Assembly (NCBI GenBank): GCA_963383645.1 | Contig: OY726563.1 | Coordinates: 38,655,831 to 38,719,830, forward strand | Origin: Muscardinus avellanarius | Taxonomy: Eukaryota > Chordata > Mammalia > Rodentia > Gliridae | Length of the DNA stretch: 64,000 nucleotides | Direction: 5' to 3' | Part shown: positions 30,852 through 41,564 of the stretch, piece after piece | Layout: the number at the start of each line of letters is the position of its first letter | Numbering within the stretch: the stretch's first letter is position 1 | Notes under the pieces: generated by a model | The model's input: only the letters and a program-made list of their open reading frames with translations | Database searches by the model: none | Told to the model about the DNA's origin: nothing | Made by a program: the position numbers and the translations under genes

Positions 30852-32034
30852 GCAAAATAATATTTCAAATTGAAATAAAACCTTAACATGTTAGGATTAA
30901 AAATCATCTCTCAATAATCACACTGAATGTAAATGGCCTCAATTTCCCCCCAAAAGACATAAATTGGCACAATGGATTAAAAAACAAAACCCATCTATCT
31001 GCTGCTAACAAGAAACACACCTTACAAGTACAGATAGTAACAAACTTAAGGTAAAGGGCTGGAGCAAGTTAATCCATGCCAATGGAACTCGAAGACAAGT
31101 AGGAGTAGCAACTATGATATCAGACAAGTTAGACTTCAAACCCAAACTTTTAAGAAGAGACAAAGAAGGTCATTTTTTTTTACTGGTAAAAGGAACAATC
31201 CTACAAGAGGAAATAACAATAATCAACATCTATGCCTCAAACATAGGTGCAGCTACTTTCATAAAACAAACTCTCTGTGACATTAATCCACACATAAATC
31301 TCAATATAATAATACTGGGAGACTTTAACACCCCTCTCACACCATTAGACCGATATTCTAGACAAAAGGTCAGTAAAGATGCCTCAGAACTAAAGAACAT
31401 CATTAATCAAATGGACTTATTGGACACATATAGAATATTTCACTCAACTACAACAGAGTACAAATTTTTCTCAGCTGCTCATGGAACCTTCTCTAAAACT
31501 GATCACATCCTGGGCCACAAAGTGAGCACTAGCAAATTCAAAAACTGACATACTTCCCTGTGTCTTTTCAGACCAGAATAGAATAAAACTAGAAATCAAC
31601 TATAAGAAGACCCAGAGAAGCCACATTAACATGTAGAGAATGGACACCACACTGCTGAATGAAGAATGGGTCATAGAAGAAGTAAGGGGTGAAATCAAGA
31701 AATTTCTAGAAACAAACAAAAATATTGATTCAACATATCAAAACTTTTGGGACAATTTGACAGCAGTATTAAGAGGAAAATTTGTGGCACTGAGTGCTCA
31801 CATAAAAAATAAACCCAGAAAATCAGCAAATAACCTAATAACACACCTCAAAGACTTGAAAAATAGAAACAATATAATCCCAAAGTCAGTAGAAGACAGT
31901 AAATTATTAAAATAAGAGCAGAAATAAATGAAGTAGAGAAGAAAAGAACAATACAGAAGGTCAACAACAAAAAAATTGAAAAGCTAGTTTATCAAAAAAA
32001 ATTAACAAGACAGATAAACCACTAGCCAATATAA

Positions 32035-32035
32035 T

Positions 32036-32104
<69 letters not shown>
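32035..32104. repeat. (GA)n in L1 ORF2
   Basis: About 70 bases of GA with one AA interruption. L1 number 1 has only AGCAAAAAAAAAATC at this point (about 6168-6182), so it is a local expansion. Confidence 0.97.
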
Positions 32105-32109
<5 letters not shown>

Positions 32110-33277
32110 AAATTTCAACCCAAATTACAAAGATAAGAGGTGAAAAAGGATATATTGCTACTGATGGTGTAGAAATCCAGATATTTCTAGAAACAAACAA
32201 AACTAATTTGAAAAACTATACTCCAAATGAAAAATCTGGAGGAAATTGACAACTTTTTAGATAAATGCAACCTACCTAAACTGAGTCAAAAAGATACAGA
32301 ACACTTAAACCAACCAATAACAATCAAAGAGAGTGAAATAGCAATAAAGAGTTTACAACATCAAAGAAAAGCCCAGGACCAGATGGTTTCCCATGTGAAT
32401 TTTATAAAACCTTTATAGAAGAGCTAATCCCAATACTACTCAATCTATTTTGTGAAATAGAAAAAAATGGGACTCTAAATTTTATGAATCCAACATCACA
32501 TTATTACCAAAACCAAATAAAGACAGTCAAGGAAGAAAAACTACAGGCCTATATATTTGATGAACTTGGATGCAAAACAGCTAAACAAAATACTAGCAAT
32601 ACACATTCAAAAACACATCAAGAAAATCATACAACATGTCCAGGTAGAGTTCATCCTAGGGATGCAAGGTGGTTCAGTATATGAAAATCAATCCATGTAA
32701 TTCATCACATAATCAGAACCAAAGACAAAAAGCACATGATCATTTCAATAGAAACTGAAAAAGCACTTGACAAAATCCAACATCCATTTATGCTAAAAGC
32801 ACTGTAGAAAATCAGAATAGATGAAACATACCTCAAAATCATAAAGGCAATCTACAATAGGCCCACAGCCAATATCATATTAGGTGGGGAAAACCTTCAA
32901 GAATTTCCTCTAAAAACAGGAACAAGACACAGATGTCCATTATCACCACTTTTCTTCAATATAGTACTTGAGACTCTAGCCAGAGCAATAAGGCAAGAAA
33001 CGGAAATCAAAGGAGAACAAATAAGAAGAGAAGAACTCAAACTTTCACTGTTTGCAGATGACATGATACTAAGAAGACCCACCAAACTCAACCAAAGGCT
33101 TATAGAACAGATCAACAAATTCAGCAGTCTGGATACAAAATCAATCTTTAAAAAATCAGAAGCTTTTCTGACATCTTGAGCCCAAAGGCTCAAGAAATTA
33201 AAAGGCAAATTAATATGTGGGAGTGCATGAAACTGAAGAGCTTCTGTACAGCAAAGGAAATTATCAACAACCTCAAC

Positions 33278-33494
33278 TAGCTGGGAATGCTAGCGCACAC
33301 TTGTAATCCCAGCATTTGGGAGGCTGAGACCGGAGGGTTGCGGTTCATGGACAGCCTCAGCTACTTAGTGAGGCTCTCCGCAACTTAGTGAGACCCTGTT
33401 TCAAATTAAAGAGTAAAAATAGGGCAGGAGGTGTAGCTCGGAGGTCGAATTCTCCTGGGTTCCATCCCCAGACCCACACACACACACACAAAAG
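33278..33494 (+). mobile_element. B1-dID SINE in L1 number 2 ORF2
   Basis: TAGCTGGGAATGCTAGCGCA start and TTCCATCCCCAGACCC end with a CA tail. Nine-base duplication AACCTCAAC at 33269-33277 and 33495-33503. Confidence 0.94.
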
Positions 33495-34114
33495 AACCTC
33501 AACCAAGAGCCAACAAAATGGGAGAAAATTTTTGCCAGCTACTCCTCAGATAGAGGACTTATATCTAGAATATACAGAGAACTTAAGAAAATCAGCACTA
33601 AGAAAACAACCCAATCAAAAAATGGGCAAGTGAAATAAATAGACACTTCACAAAGGAAGAAATTCAGATGGCTAATAAATACATGAAAAAATGTTCAACA
33701 TCATCAGCAATCAGAGAGACGCAAATCAAAACTACCCTGAGATTTCACCTAATTGCAACTAGAATGACAATCATTCAAAACACAAACAACAACCAATGCT
33801 GGTGAGGATGTGGAGAAGTGGGAACTCTACTACATTGTTGGTGGGATTGCAAATTAGTGCAAACATTTTGGAAATCAGTATGTAGGATCCTCAGAAGAAT
33901 GGGAATGAACTTACCATATGATTCAGCAATATCACTTCTGGATATCTACCCAAAAGAAAGAAAACCAAACTACCAAACTAATGCATGCATATCTATGTTC
34001 ATAGTTGCATAATTCACCATTGCCAAATTATAGACTCAGCCAAGATGTCCATCAACAGATTAAATGGATTACAAAACTGTGGGATATGTACACAATGGGA
34101 ATTTACTCAGCCAT

Positions 34115-34116
<2 letters not shown>

Positions 34117-34160
<44 letters not shown>
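34117..34160. repeat. (CA)n in the L1 ORF2 C terminus
   Basis: About 21 CA units after TACTCAGCCATAAA, replacing the SAIKK-coding region. Confidence 0.97.
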
Positions 34161-34162
<2 letters not shown>

Positions 34163-34266
34163 AATTTACGGGGAAATGGATGGAACTGGAGGACATTATG
34201 CTAAGTGAGAGTAGTCAGTCACAAAAATAAGAAATTGGATGCTGTCCCTAATATGCAAAAGCTAGG

Positions 34267-34559
34267 GAGAAATGGGTCATAGAAGGAACTCTGTATGAAG
34301 GAGATTCTATAGATGTCAAATAAGGCGACCTAACTGAAAGGATGGGAGGGAGGAAGATGGAAATTCTCTAATACACATGATGTACTTTAACAAACATCTC
34401 AAAGTGAATCACTAAGCCAAACATGAGAAGGAGGGAGGGGAAGGGAAAGAGGTGGGAATTGTGTAAGGGCTAATTGGGTGATGTGTGCATGGATGTCTCC
34501 ACCATCTTGTACCCCATTAAGATGTATGGCTACAATGCACTAATAAAAAATTAAAAAAT
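34267..34559 (+). mobile_element. L1 number 2 3'UTR and tail
   Basis: GGGAGGGGAAGGGAAAGAGG tract, GATGTGTGCATGGATGTC, ACAATGCACTAATAAAAAAT and an A-rich end. The half-L1 3' ends belong to the same family. Confidence 0.85.
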
Positions 34560-34621
34560 AAAAAGGTTTGGGGTGTAGCTCAAAGATAGAATGACACTGG
34601 GTTTAATCCCCAGGACAAGAA

Positions 34622-34682
34622 AAATGGAATGAAGGAATGAAGGAAGGAAGGAAGAAAAGAAGGAAGGAAAGAAAGAAAAATA
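34622..34682. repeat. GGAA-rich simple repeat
   Basis: Imperfect GGAA/GAAA run continuing the tail of the split SINE. Confidence 0.9.
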
Positions 34683-34961
34683 TGAAAGCCATTATGATAA
34701 AAGAATTAGTTACCTTATATCTCAGCCCAGCATATATCTTTTAAGATGGTCTCAAATATTTCCATTTCTTAGCATTCATGGATTTATATAATCCCCTTCT
34801 CTCAGGGAACTTGATTATACTTGATAGGCAATCTCAACTTTGAGATACACTTTTGTGATTAGATTATAAGAGATTATAACTTCCACTTTGGTATCAGACT
34901 TTCTCTTTGGCTTACCTCGATGAGGCAAGGCACCTTTTTAAGGAGGCACAAATGACAAGTG

Positions 34962-35335
34962 TGTTAGCTTTCTGTTACTGGAACAAAGTACCAAAGAATA
35001 TCAATTTATGAAGAGGAGAGATTTATTTTGGCTTACATTTTTAGAGGATTCAGTTCATGGTTGATTGGCCCCATCATTTTGGGTCTGTGGTAAGGTGGGA
35101 AGTATATGGTAGATCAATGCCACTTACTTTATGGTAGAGAAAGATTAAAACAAAAGAAAGATAATGAGGCTGGGTTCCTAATATCCTCTTCAGGGGCACA
35201 TCCTCAGTGACCTAACTTCCTTCCACTGGGCACTGGCCTCTTAGAGATTCTACCATCTCCCAATAATGCCACTTGGGGTCTAATCCTTTAACACAAAGGC
35301 ATTTGAGGGATATTTAAGATCTCAGCTACAGCAGC
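34962..35335 (-). mobile_element. MaLR-type LTR, antisense
   Basis: GTGTTAGCTTTCTGTTACTG, GAGATTTATTTTGGCTTACA, ATATCCTCTTCAGGGGCACA and CTAATCCTTTAACACAAAGG follow the reversed order of MaLR (MLT/MST-like) LTRs. Confidence 0.7.
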
Positions 35336-35654
35336 AAAGAGCTGAGGGGACCCTCTGGCTAATAGCCTGTAAGGAAATGACATCCTCAATCCCACAATCC
35401 AAATAGCATTGAATCCTATTTGCAATCAGGTAGTGAGCTTGGAAGTGAATCCTTGCCTAGTTCAACTTTCAGATAAAATCCTGGCCTTGGCTGACACTTC
35501 ATTTGCAGCCTCATAGGATACCTGACACACAGGATCCAGCTAAACTGGGCCTGGATTCCTAACCCACCGAGACTAGGAGACAATAAATTTGTACAATTGT
35601 TAAGTATATGCATGTTTTTATTCATTCTGTATTAGATGGGGACTTGGGAAGAAA

Positions 35655-35712
35655 GAAGGGAAGGGAAGGGAAGGGAAGGGAAGGGAAGGGAAGGGAAGGG
35701 AAGGGAAGGGAC
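35655..35712. repeat. (AAGGG)n pentanucleotide repeat
   Basis: About eleven near-perfect AAGGG units. Confidence 0.97.
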
Positions 35713-35732
35713 TTGATTATGGAAACAGTTCA

Positions 35733-35925
35733 AGCCAGAGGTGGTGGCACACACTTGTAATCCCAGTACTTGGGAAATGAGATTGGGAGATTGCAGGTTT
35801 GAGGCCAGCCTCAGCAATTTAGTGAGGCTTTGTTTCAAAATAAAAAATAAAATTGGGCTGGGGGTGTAGCTCAGAGGCAAAATACCTCTAGGTTCAATCC
35901 CTGCTACCACACAAAAAATAACGAA
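35733..35925 (+). mobile_element. B1-dID SINE
   Basis: AAGCCAGAGGTGGTGGCACA start; GGCTGGGGGTGTAGCTCAGA to TTCAATCCCTGCTACC. Confidence 0.93.
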
Positions 35926-35999
35926 ACAGTTTAAGCAATCCTATATAAGTTCATGAAGCTGTCAATACCAATTTCAATATTATGAATGGGAAGGAGAAA

Positions 36000-36395
36000 G
36001 GAGCTATTCCAGTCAGCATTCTCATAGCCATAATCTAAAGACTGATCATGTAACCTAGAGGAAAGCTTTATTTTCTTATGGTTTTGGGCTCATTCCATGT
36101 GAGGCTGAGGACCATGGACCTCAGGTGATGGAGGCGAGAGGCAGAAGAGCATATGAGCTGTGCTCCTCACATAAAGGAACCTGGAAGCAAGAGAGAAAGA
36201 GAGAGAGAGCAGGGAAAGGAGGATCCATTTATATAATCCCCAAAGCCCTACTGGCCTTGGTCTCCATCCACATAAATCCATTACAATGAATTTATCCACC
36301 ACTGCAATTACAACTCTCATGACTCAATTACATCAGCTCCAAACATTAATAAATAAGATTTTTAGGGGACATTTTATATCTTACTATAGCAGGAG
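36000..36395 (-). mobile_element. MaLR-type LTR, antisense, diverged
   Basis: TTTATTTTCTTATGGTTTTG, a central GAGAGAAAGAGAGAGAG, ATAATCCCCAAAGCCC and a TTAGGGGACATTTTATATCT end match the reversed layout of 34962-35335. Confidence 0.6.
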
Positions 36396-36444
36396 CCAAT
36401 GGGAAACACATGGGGTTCTGTGACCATGCATGTTTCTTTCCCTT

Positions 36445-36850
36445 TTGGTTATAATTTATTTATTTATACTTTGATGCATTGTCGTCTCACATCATAATGC
36501 AGTTCATAGTGATGGTGATATCCATGCATACACACTTGACGGGCTTTTCCCTGGCTCCCTCCCCCTTCCTCCCCTTCCCCATACAGGGAATTGAGATTGA
36601 CATTGGCTTTTCCACATATGTACATAATGTCAATGGAAATAATTCCTTCATTGATCCTCTCTCCTCCCCTTCCCATAGAGCACCTCTCTGGCTCCACTGG
36701 AGTTTTCTCCTCCATTATCTGAAGTCCCTCTAGTATGCCAATTACTCCCAAGCTTTCACATATGAGAGAAAAAATATGACCCTTCACTTTCTGTAATTGA
36801 CTGATCTCACTTGCATGTATGTTTCTATCACACTAGATTGAAATCTAATA
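36445..36850 (-). mobile_element. L1 3' end, antisense
   Basis: ATCATAATGCAGTTCATAGT, the CTCCCTCCCCCTTCCTCCCC block, CTTTCACATATGAGAG and finally CTGATCTCACTTGCAT, i.e. 3'UTR leading into the last ORF2 codons. Confidence 0.85.
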
Positions 36851-36971
36851 AGATATATTTGGAAAAACAATATTTGGGATTTAGATGAAAAATTCAGGCT
36901 TCAACAGGGCCACTGCAACTTTAACCCCTGTCTCAGTAGTGATAGATTATGCTTAAATTTCGGACATCAGC

Positions 36972-37170
36972 ATGCCTGTAATCCCAGTATGTGGGAGGCT
37001 GAGAAATGAGGATCCTGGGTTTGAAGCCAGCTTTGGCAATTCAGCAAGGCCCTCAGCAACTTAGTGAGATTCTGTTTCAATCTAAAAAATAAAGTAGAGC
37101 TGGGGGTGTAGCTCAGAGGTAGAATGCCCCTGGGTTCAGTCCCCAGTAACCCCCCACACCACACACAATC
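36972..37170 (+). mobile_element. 5'-truncated B1-dID SINE
   Basis: Starts inside the B1 half at ATGCCTGTAATCCCAGTATG. The nine-base duplication GACATCAGC (36963-36971, 37172-37180) shows the truncation occurred at insertion. Confidence 0.9.
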
Positions 37171-37180
37171 AGACATCAGC

Positions 37181-38030
37181 TTCCACTGTTGTTGAAAGAA
37201 AGGGAATATGCCTTCTCTTTGAAATTCTACCTAACCACAATTGTTTGTACACCAACTGCTACCGGTAGATTCATTTCTGAGGAGAGTTCTTACTGGTGAT
37301 CTTAAGTCATCTTTCAGCATATGTCAGTCTCTTAGCAACAGAAGATAATCCCAAACAAGAAAGCATCCTGAGCCAACTCCCCTGCAAGTGTCTGAGCCAA
37401 CAAAGCTGGAGTTTGAAACTTTATTTAAACCAATATTGAAAATGAAGTTGTCTTGAGAAAATGAAACAGCATGTATAAACCTATTAACAGTTTGAATAAA
37501 CTCAGTCTTTCCAAGGTGACATCTTCTGTGTGTAGGATAAATATATTTTAAAAATCTGCTCGGTACAATGTGTAAAACGGCTTCCTTGAGATCAACATGT
37601 CAGCTGCCTGAGAAGTCACATGCCTTATAAAACAATGCAACATAATGGACGGCATTTGAGTAAGGCCAGCTGGTTCCAAATATCAAGCTGACAGCGGAAT
37701 GTGGCATTTTAGAAGATAGTCACAGCACAACACACAAGGAGACACAGAGGCCTACTGCTTGACAATTTAATGAAATACAGTATGTTCTCCAAAGAATTAT
37801 TTTAGCCTCAGAAATAGTTCCCTTTTGCATAGCTTCCCTTTTGGCTTAATATATTCAGTCTGTTATGGGGGGATCCTATGGGACCATCTCAGAAGTAAAG
37901 TCGTTTCCTAAGTAGATCGCTTGTCTGTTTCATTTCTTAGCCTAGAAATTTCTGAATTGATATACATGAAATGACACAGCAGGGTGTGGGAAGAAAATAT
38001 TAGACATTTTCTTTTTTAAAAATATGGGAA
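37181..38030. other. 850 bases of apparently unique sequence
   Basis: No SINE, L1, LTR or microsatellite recognised and no long ORF. One of the few repeat-poor intervals here; it could hold a conserved non-coding element. Confidence 0.45.
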
Positions 38031-38036
38031 GAAAAA

Positions 38037-38445
38037 GCCGGGGCTGGTGGTGTTCCTGCAATCCCAGTACTTGAGAGGCTGAGATAGGAGGATACAGAGT
38101 CAAGGCCAGCCTCAGCTGCTTAGGGAGACCCTGAGTAGTTTAGTGAGACCCTGTTTCAAAACAACAACAACAAAAAAGGGCTAGGGCCGAGCGTGGTGGC
38201 GCACGCTTGTAATCCCCGCGCTTGGGAGGTGGAGACAGGAGGATCGCGCAGGTTTGAAGCCAGCTGCACTGGTTTAAGAGACCCTGTTTCCAAAAATAAA
38301 AAAAAGTATAAAATAGGTCTGGGAGTGTAGACCTGAGGTAGAAGGGCTTCCAGGAACCCCAGTACCACCAAAAAAGGGGGGCTAGGAATGTGGCTTGGAG
38401 TTAGAATGCCCCTGGGTTCAATCCCAAGTACCATAGGAAAAAAAT
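38037..38445 (+). mobile_element. B1-dID SINE split by a young SINE
   Basis: Outer B1 half 38037-38180 (CGGGGCTGGTGGTGTTCCTG) and outer ID half from about 38377 (GGCTAGGAATGTGGCTTGGA to TTCAATCCCAAGTACC). AAAAAAGGGCTAGG sits left of the insert and AAAAAAGGGGGGCTAGG right of it, consistent with duplication of the linker edge. Confidence 0.88.
38187..38370 (+). mobile_element. Young-subfamily B1-dID SINE, nested
   Basis: CGAGCGTGGTGGCGCACGCT, CCCCGCGCTTGGGAGG, and an ID half reading GTCTGGGAGTGTAGACCTGA to AACCCCAGTACCACC. Confidence 0.93.
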
Positions 38446-38790
38446 AAGAAAAGAAAAAGAAAAATTAAGAGTTATCAGCAGGGAAAATAGAGACCAATAT
38501 TGGTAAGCCTCACTCTGTCCATCTGCATAGAATGTTTCTGTGTCATGCCCAATGTCCATGATTTCCTGAGACAGGTTGATGAGGGCCCCTTCATCATCTG
38601 TGAGTTTCAGTCCAGTGTCTTGAAGTTTATGTGAGACTTAGTAAGTGGATTAGATAGGTAGATTGTATTGATTTGCAAAGTAGACACTGCATACTGAAAT
38701 ATTGAAACTGCTCATAGAAATACAATGAGTGACCTTGAAAATCTTTTCTACTTCATACAAGTTCAAGAGCTGCTGGGCTTCTTTTCATGC
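38446..38790. other. Apparently unique sequence
   Basis: No repeat family recognised; begins in the A-rich tail of the SINE. Confidence 0.4.
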
Positions 38791-38796
38791 TTTTTT

Positions 38797-38800
38797 CTAT

Positions 38801-38843
<43 letters not shown>

Positions 38844-39062
38844 TGTGTGTGTGTATGTGTGTTACTGGGGATTAAACTCATGGGCATTCACATTCTACCT
38901 CTGAGCAATACCCCCAGCTCTGTTTCATTTCTTATTCTGAAACAGGCTCTCACTAAATTACAGAGGATCTCTTTAAATTATTGAGGCTGATCTCTAATCT
39001 GCAATCCTGTCTCTGACTCTCAAATCCTGGGATTATAGGTGTGTACCGCTGTGCCTGGCTTC
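38797..39062 (-). mobile_element. B1-dID SINE with (TTTA)n(TG)n tail
   Basis: The reversed tail is a TTTA run (38797-38843) plus TGTGTG. The ID half starts TTACTGGGGATTAAACTCAT and the B1 half ends TGTACCGCTGTGCCTGG. Confidence 0.9.
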
Positions 39063-39464
39063 TTTTCCTAATTTCTTAATGTTGAAGTATACATTATTTT
39101 TAAACCCTTTTTCTTTACCAATATAAACACTGAATGTTACACCTTTCTACCGAATCATAGCTATCAAATTCAACATATAAGTGGATCTTGATTATTTAAT
39201 TCAATCTGGTGCTTGTCTCTCTCTTTTTGTTTTTACTTTTTATTTTTATTTTTAAATTCATTTATTTATTCATTTTTTTCAGTACTGAGGATAGAATTCA
39301 GGGACATTCTACCTCCAAGCTACACTCCTAGCCTTCTTTCTTCTTTTCTTCCTTCCTCCTTTCTTTCTTTCTTCTTTCTTTTTCTTTTTTTTTTGTGGTA
39401 CTGGGGATGGAACCCAGGGTCATTGTACCTCTGAGCTACACTCCCAGCCCTATTTTTAGTCTTT

Positions 39465-39488
39465 TTGTTGTTGTTGTTGTTGTTGTTG

Positions 39489-39532
<44 letters not shown>

Positions 39533-39533
39533 T
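39465..39533. repeat. (TTG)n(TTA)n repeat
   Basis: TTG units switching to TTA units; the tail of the inner SINE that follows, in reverse. Confidence 0.95.
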
Positions 39534-39716
39534 TGGTGGTACTGGGGTTCCTGGAAACCCTTCTACCTTCGGCCTACACTCCCAAACACCTATTTTCTAT
39601 ATTTTTATTTGGGAACAGGCTCTTAAGCCAGAGAGGCTGGCTTCACACCTGCACGATCCTCCTGTCTCCTCCTCCCAAGCACGGGGATTATAAGCGTGCG
39701 CTACCACGCCCAGCTA
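39534..39716 (-). mobile_element. Young-subfamily B1-dID SINE, nested
   Basis: TGGTGGTACTGGGGTTCCTG to ACCACGCCCAGC, including AAGCACGGGGATTATAAGCG. Confidence 0.92.
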
Positions 39717-39719
39717 GTC

Positions 39720-39722
39720 TTT

Positions 39723-39753
<31 letters not shown>

Positions 39754-39781
39754 TTTGTTTGTTCGTTTGTTTGTTTGTTTA
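39720..39781. repeat. (TTTA)n(TTTG)n repeat
   Basis: Tetranucleotide tail of the next inner SINE, in reverse. Confidence 0.95.
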
Positions 39782-39962
39782 TATGATACTGGGGCTCCTG
39801 GAAGCCCTTCTACCTCCGGGCTACACTCCCAGACCTATTTTTTTTATATTTTATTTGGAAATAGGGTCTCTTATGCCAGCACGGCTGGCTTTGAACCTGT
39901 ATATCCTCCTGTCTCCGCCTCCCAAGCTAGGGGATTACAAGCATGTGCCACCATGCCGGGCC
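39782..39962 (-). mobile_element. Young-subfamily B1-dID SINE, nested
   Basis: ATACTGGGGCTCCTGGAAGC to CACCATGCCGGGCC. With the copy at 39534 it forms two same-orientation insertions in one older SINE. Confidence 0.92.
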
Positions 39963-40119
39963 TAGTCTTTTTATATTTGAAACGGTCTCATTGAATTGTG
40001 AAGGGCCTCACTAAGTAGCTGAGGTTGTCTGCGAACTGCCTCTGAATGCTGAGATTACAAGGGTGCACCACCATGCCCACCTTTTTAAAATTTTTTCTTT
40101 ATTATTATTATTGTTATTT

Positions 40120-40327
40120 TCTTTTTGAGGTACTGGGGATGGAACCCAGGGGCATTCTACCTCTGAGCTATACCTCTGGCCCTATTTTTTTATTCTTTAT
40201 TTTGAAACAGGATCTAACTGAGTTGCAAAGAGCCTCACTAAGTAGCTGAGGTTGCCTGCGAACCGTGATTCTCCGGTATCAGCCTCCTGAATGCTGAGAT
40301 TATAAGCTTGTACCACCACATCCGGCT
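40120..40327 (-). mobile_element. B1-dID SINE
   Basis: GAGGTACTGGGGATGGAACC to CCACCACATCCGGCTT. Confidence 0.92.
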
Positions 40328-40466
40328 TTTCTTTATTTTCAAAACAGGATGGCACTAAGTTGTGGATGACTACACTAAGTATTGGAGGCTGTCCTTGAAC
40401 CTGCGATGTTCCTGTCTCAGCCTCCCAAGTACTGGAATTACAAGAGTGCACCACCATGCCAGGCTT
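40328..40466 (-). mobile_element. B1 half of a SINE
   Basis: Linker plus B1 half only (TTTCAAAACAGGATGGCACT ... CCACCATGCCAGGCTT), with no ID half of its own. It may be the remainder of a SINE opened by the element at 40120. Confidence 0.82.
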
Positions 40467-40469
40467 ACT

Positions 40470-40720
40470 TTTTATTTTTGTAAAATTTTTATTGATAAGT
40501 TGTAATTGTACATCATCATGCAATTCATAGTGATACATGGATATATGCAAATAACATTATTTGGTCTGTTTCCTTCTCAGTACCTCCCTTTCTCCCTCCC
40601 CTGACCACTTCTACTACTCTACTGGTTTCTCTCCTCATTTTCATCAGGTCCTTTTCTTTCCTTTTTTTCTCTCTAGCTTCTATGTATGAGAGTAAACACG
40701 CAGCCCTTTATTTCTTGAAT
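40470..40720 (-). mobile_element. L1 3'UTR, antisense
   Basis: GTACATCATCATGCAATTCA, TCCCTTTCTCCCTCCCC and TCTATGTATGAGAGTAAACA match the reversed L1 3' end at 36445-36850. Confidence 0.8.
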
Positions 40721-41130
40721 CTTTTAATTGGTGTATTTAGACTGTTTTAGGAGCACCTCAAAAACATTTTCTTATCTCCCTTAGGACTTCTATGTGTCCC
40801 ATGGATTGTTTAATGTAATTACTGTTAGGTTCTAAGAGTTAAGGGATTTTCAAGATGTCCTTCTGTTTAATTCCATTATTCTATTTCTGGTTTAATTCCA
40901 TTATTGTCAAAGAACATACTTTGTATCATTTCTATTATTTTAAAGTGGTTAAGGTTTATTTTCTTATCTAGAATATGCTATTAGCGAATGTTTTCTATAC
41001 ACTTGGAAAGGATGAGAATTTTGCTCTTGTTGAGTAAAATTTTCTATAAATAAAAGTGAATTAGGATAGCCATAGTATAATTTACTTGACTACTTCTTGT
41101 TGAAAGTCTTTCCCATATATATAGCTATAC
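40721..41130 (-). mobile_element. Old L1 antisense fragment
   Basis: AATATGCTATTAGCGAATGT, GAGAATTTTGCTCTTGTTG and TTTTCTATAAATAAAAGTGA resemble old antisense L1 (L1M-like). Matching sequence resumes at 44300-44585, so this L1 was interrupted by the hAT element and half-L1 B. Confidence 0.6.
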
Positions 41131-41564
41131 TATAAAAGTTAGCAAATATTTTATTTAAGGGCAAAAGAGATTTTATTTTTTTTAATTTTTTATACATTTT
41201 CTTTTTTTTATTGGTGCACTGTATTCATACATAATAATGGGATACAAAAAAAACTTTTGTAGACATACATGCACACACCGCCCAGTTAGCCCCTACCCGA
41301 TCCCCACTCCGTTCCCTCCCCACCCCTCCTTCCCATGCTTGGCTTAGTGGTTGACATCTAGTATTATAGAAATTTATCCAAAATTAACAATGATAATCTC
41401 ACATAACAGTTTCATTTGTCTGATACCAAGCTTTTGATGACTTAAAGATAACATTTCAATATTTCTTTTTGCTTTCTTTCTTACCAGAGAATATTTTTTC
41501 TTTTTTTAGGTGAAACTATCATACATTTATTTATTTATTTTTCACAAAAAAATCTATCCTAATA

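Larger units (their letters stand above)
30886..34266 (+). pseudogene. L1 number 2 ORF2 pseudogene with large deletion
   Basis: Endonuclease landmarks: TLNVNGLN at about 30920, QETH at 31009-31020, GDFNTPL (Asp codon 31321), KTDHILGH, but SDQN where SDHN is expected, so the catalytic His codon (31574) is changed. Stops at about 31546 and 31913. Reverse transcriptase has FADD at 33051-33062. At about 33175 the frame jumps from AFLTS to [12 protein letters not shown], deleting roughly 0.8 kb compared with L1 number 1. A SINE (33278-33494), a GA repeat and a CA repeat add further damage. The C-terminal [13 protein letters not shown] is still readable at 33824. Confidence 0.92.
25287..34559 (+). 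mobile_element. Full-length, inactivated L1 (L1 number 2), nested
   Basis: Begins GGGGAGATGGCAACCGAGTA, clearly related to the 5' tip of half-L1 A (GGGAAGATGGCGACCGAGAA on the - strand). Parts: 5'UTR 25287-26718 plus 29505-29940, ORF1 29941-30851, ORF2 from about 30886 to 34266, 3'UTR and tail to 34559. It is split by half-L1 A (26719-29504) and carries a SINE at 33278-33494 and two expanded microsatellites. Confidence 0.9.
25148..34620 (+). mobile_element. B1-dID SINE split by a full-length L1
   Basis: The B1 half is 25148-25286 (AGCTGGGTAAGGTGGCACAC, ending CTGTTTCAAAACAAAAAAAA). The matching ID half (TTTGGGGTGTAGCTCAAAGA ... TTTAATCCCCAGGACAAG) lies 9.3 kb away at about 34565-34620, right after the L1 poly(A). 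Order, orientation and break point fit one SINE opened at its linker. Confidence 0.82.
39262..40083 (-). mobile_element. SINE cluster: B1-dID-dID opened by two young SINEs
   Basis: Outer element: a first reversed ID half (CAGTACTGAGGATAGAATTC, 39278), a pyrimidine spacer, a second reversed ID half (GTGGTACTGGGGATGGAACC, 39394), and the B1 half only at 39963-40083. Inserted between are a TTG/TTA repeat and two young SINEs (39534-39716, 39782-39962). Confidence 0.8.

Noticed and set aside
35655..35712. Regular short repeats considered as CRISPR
   Set aside because: A pentanucleotide microsatellite without spacers, in a mammalian genome.
36090..36320. 76-codon - strand frame
   Set aside because: Lies in a decayed MaLR-type LTR.
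39395..39994. 199-codon open frame
   Set aside because: Composed of SINE halves and TTG/TTA/TTTA repeats.
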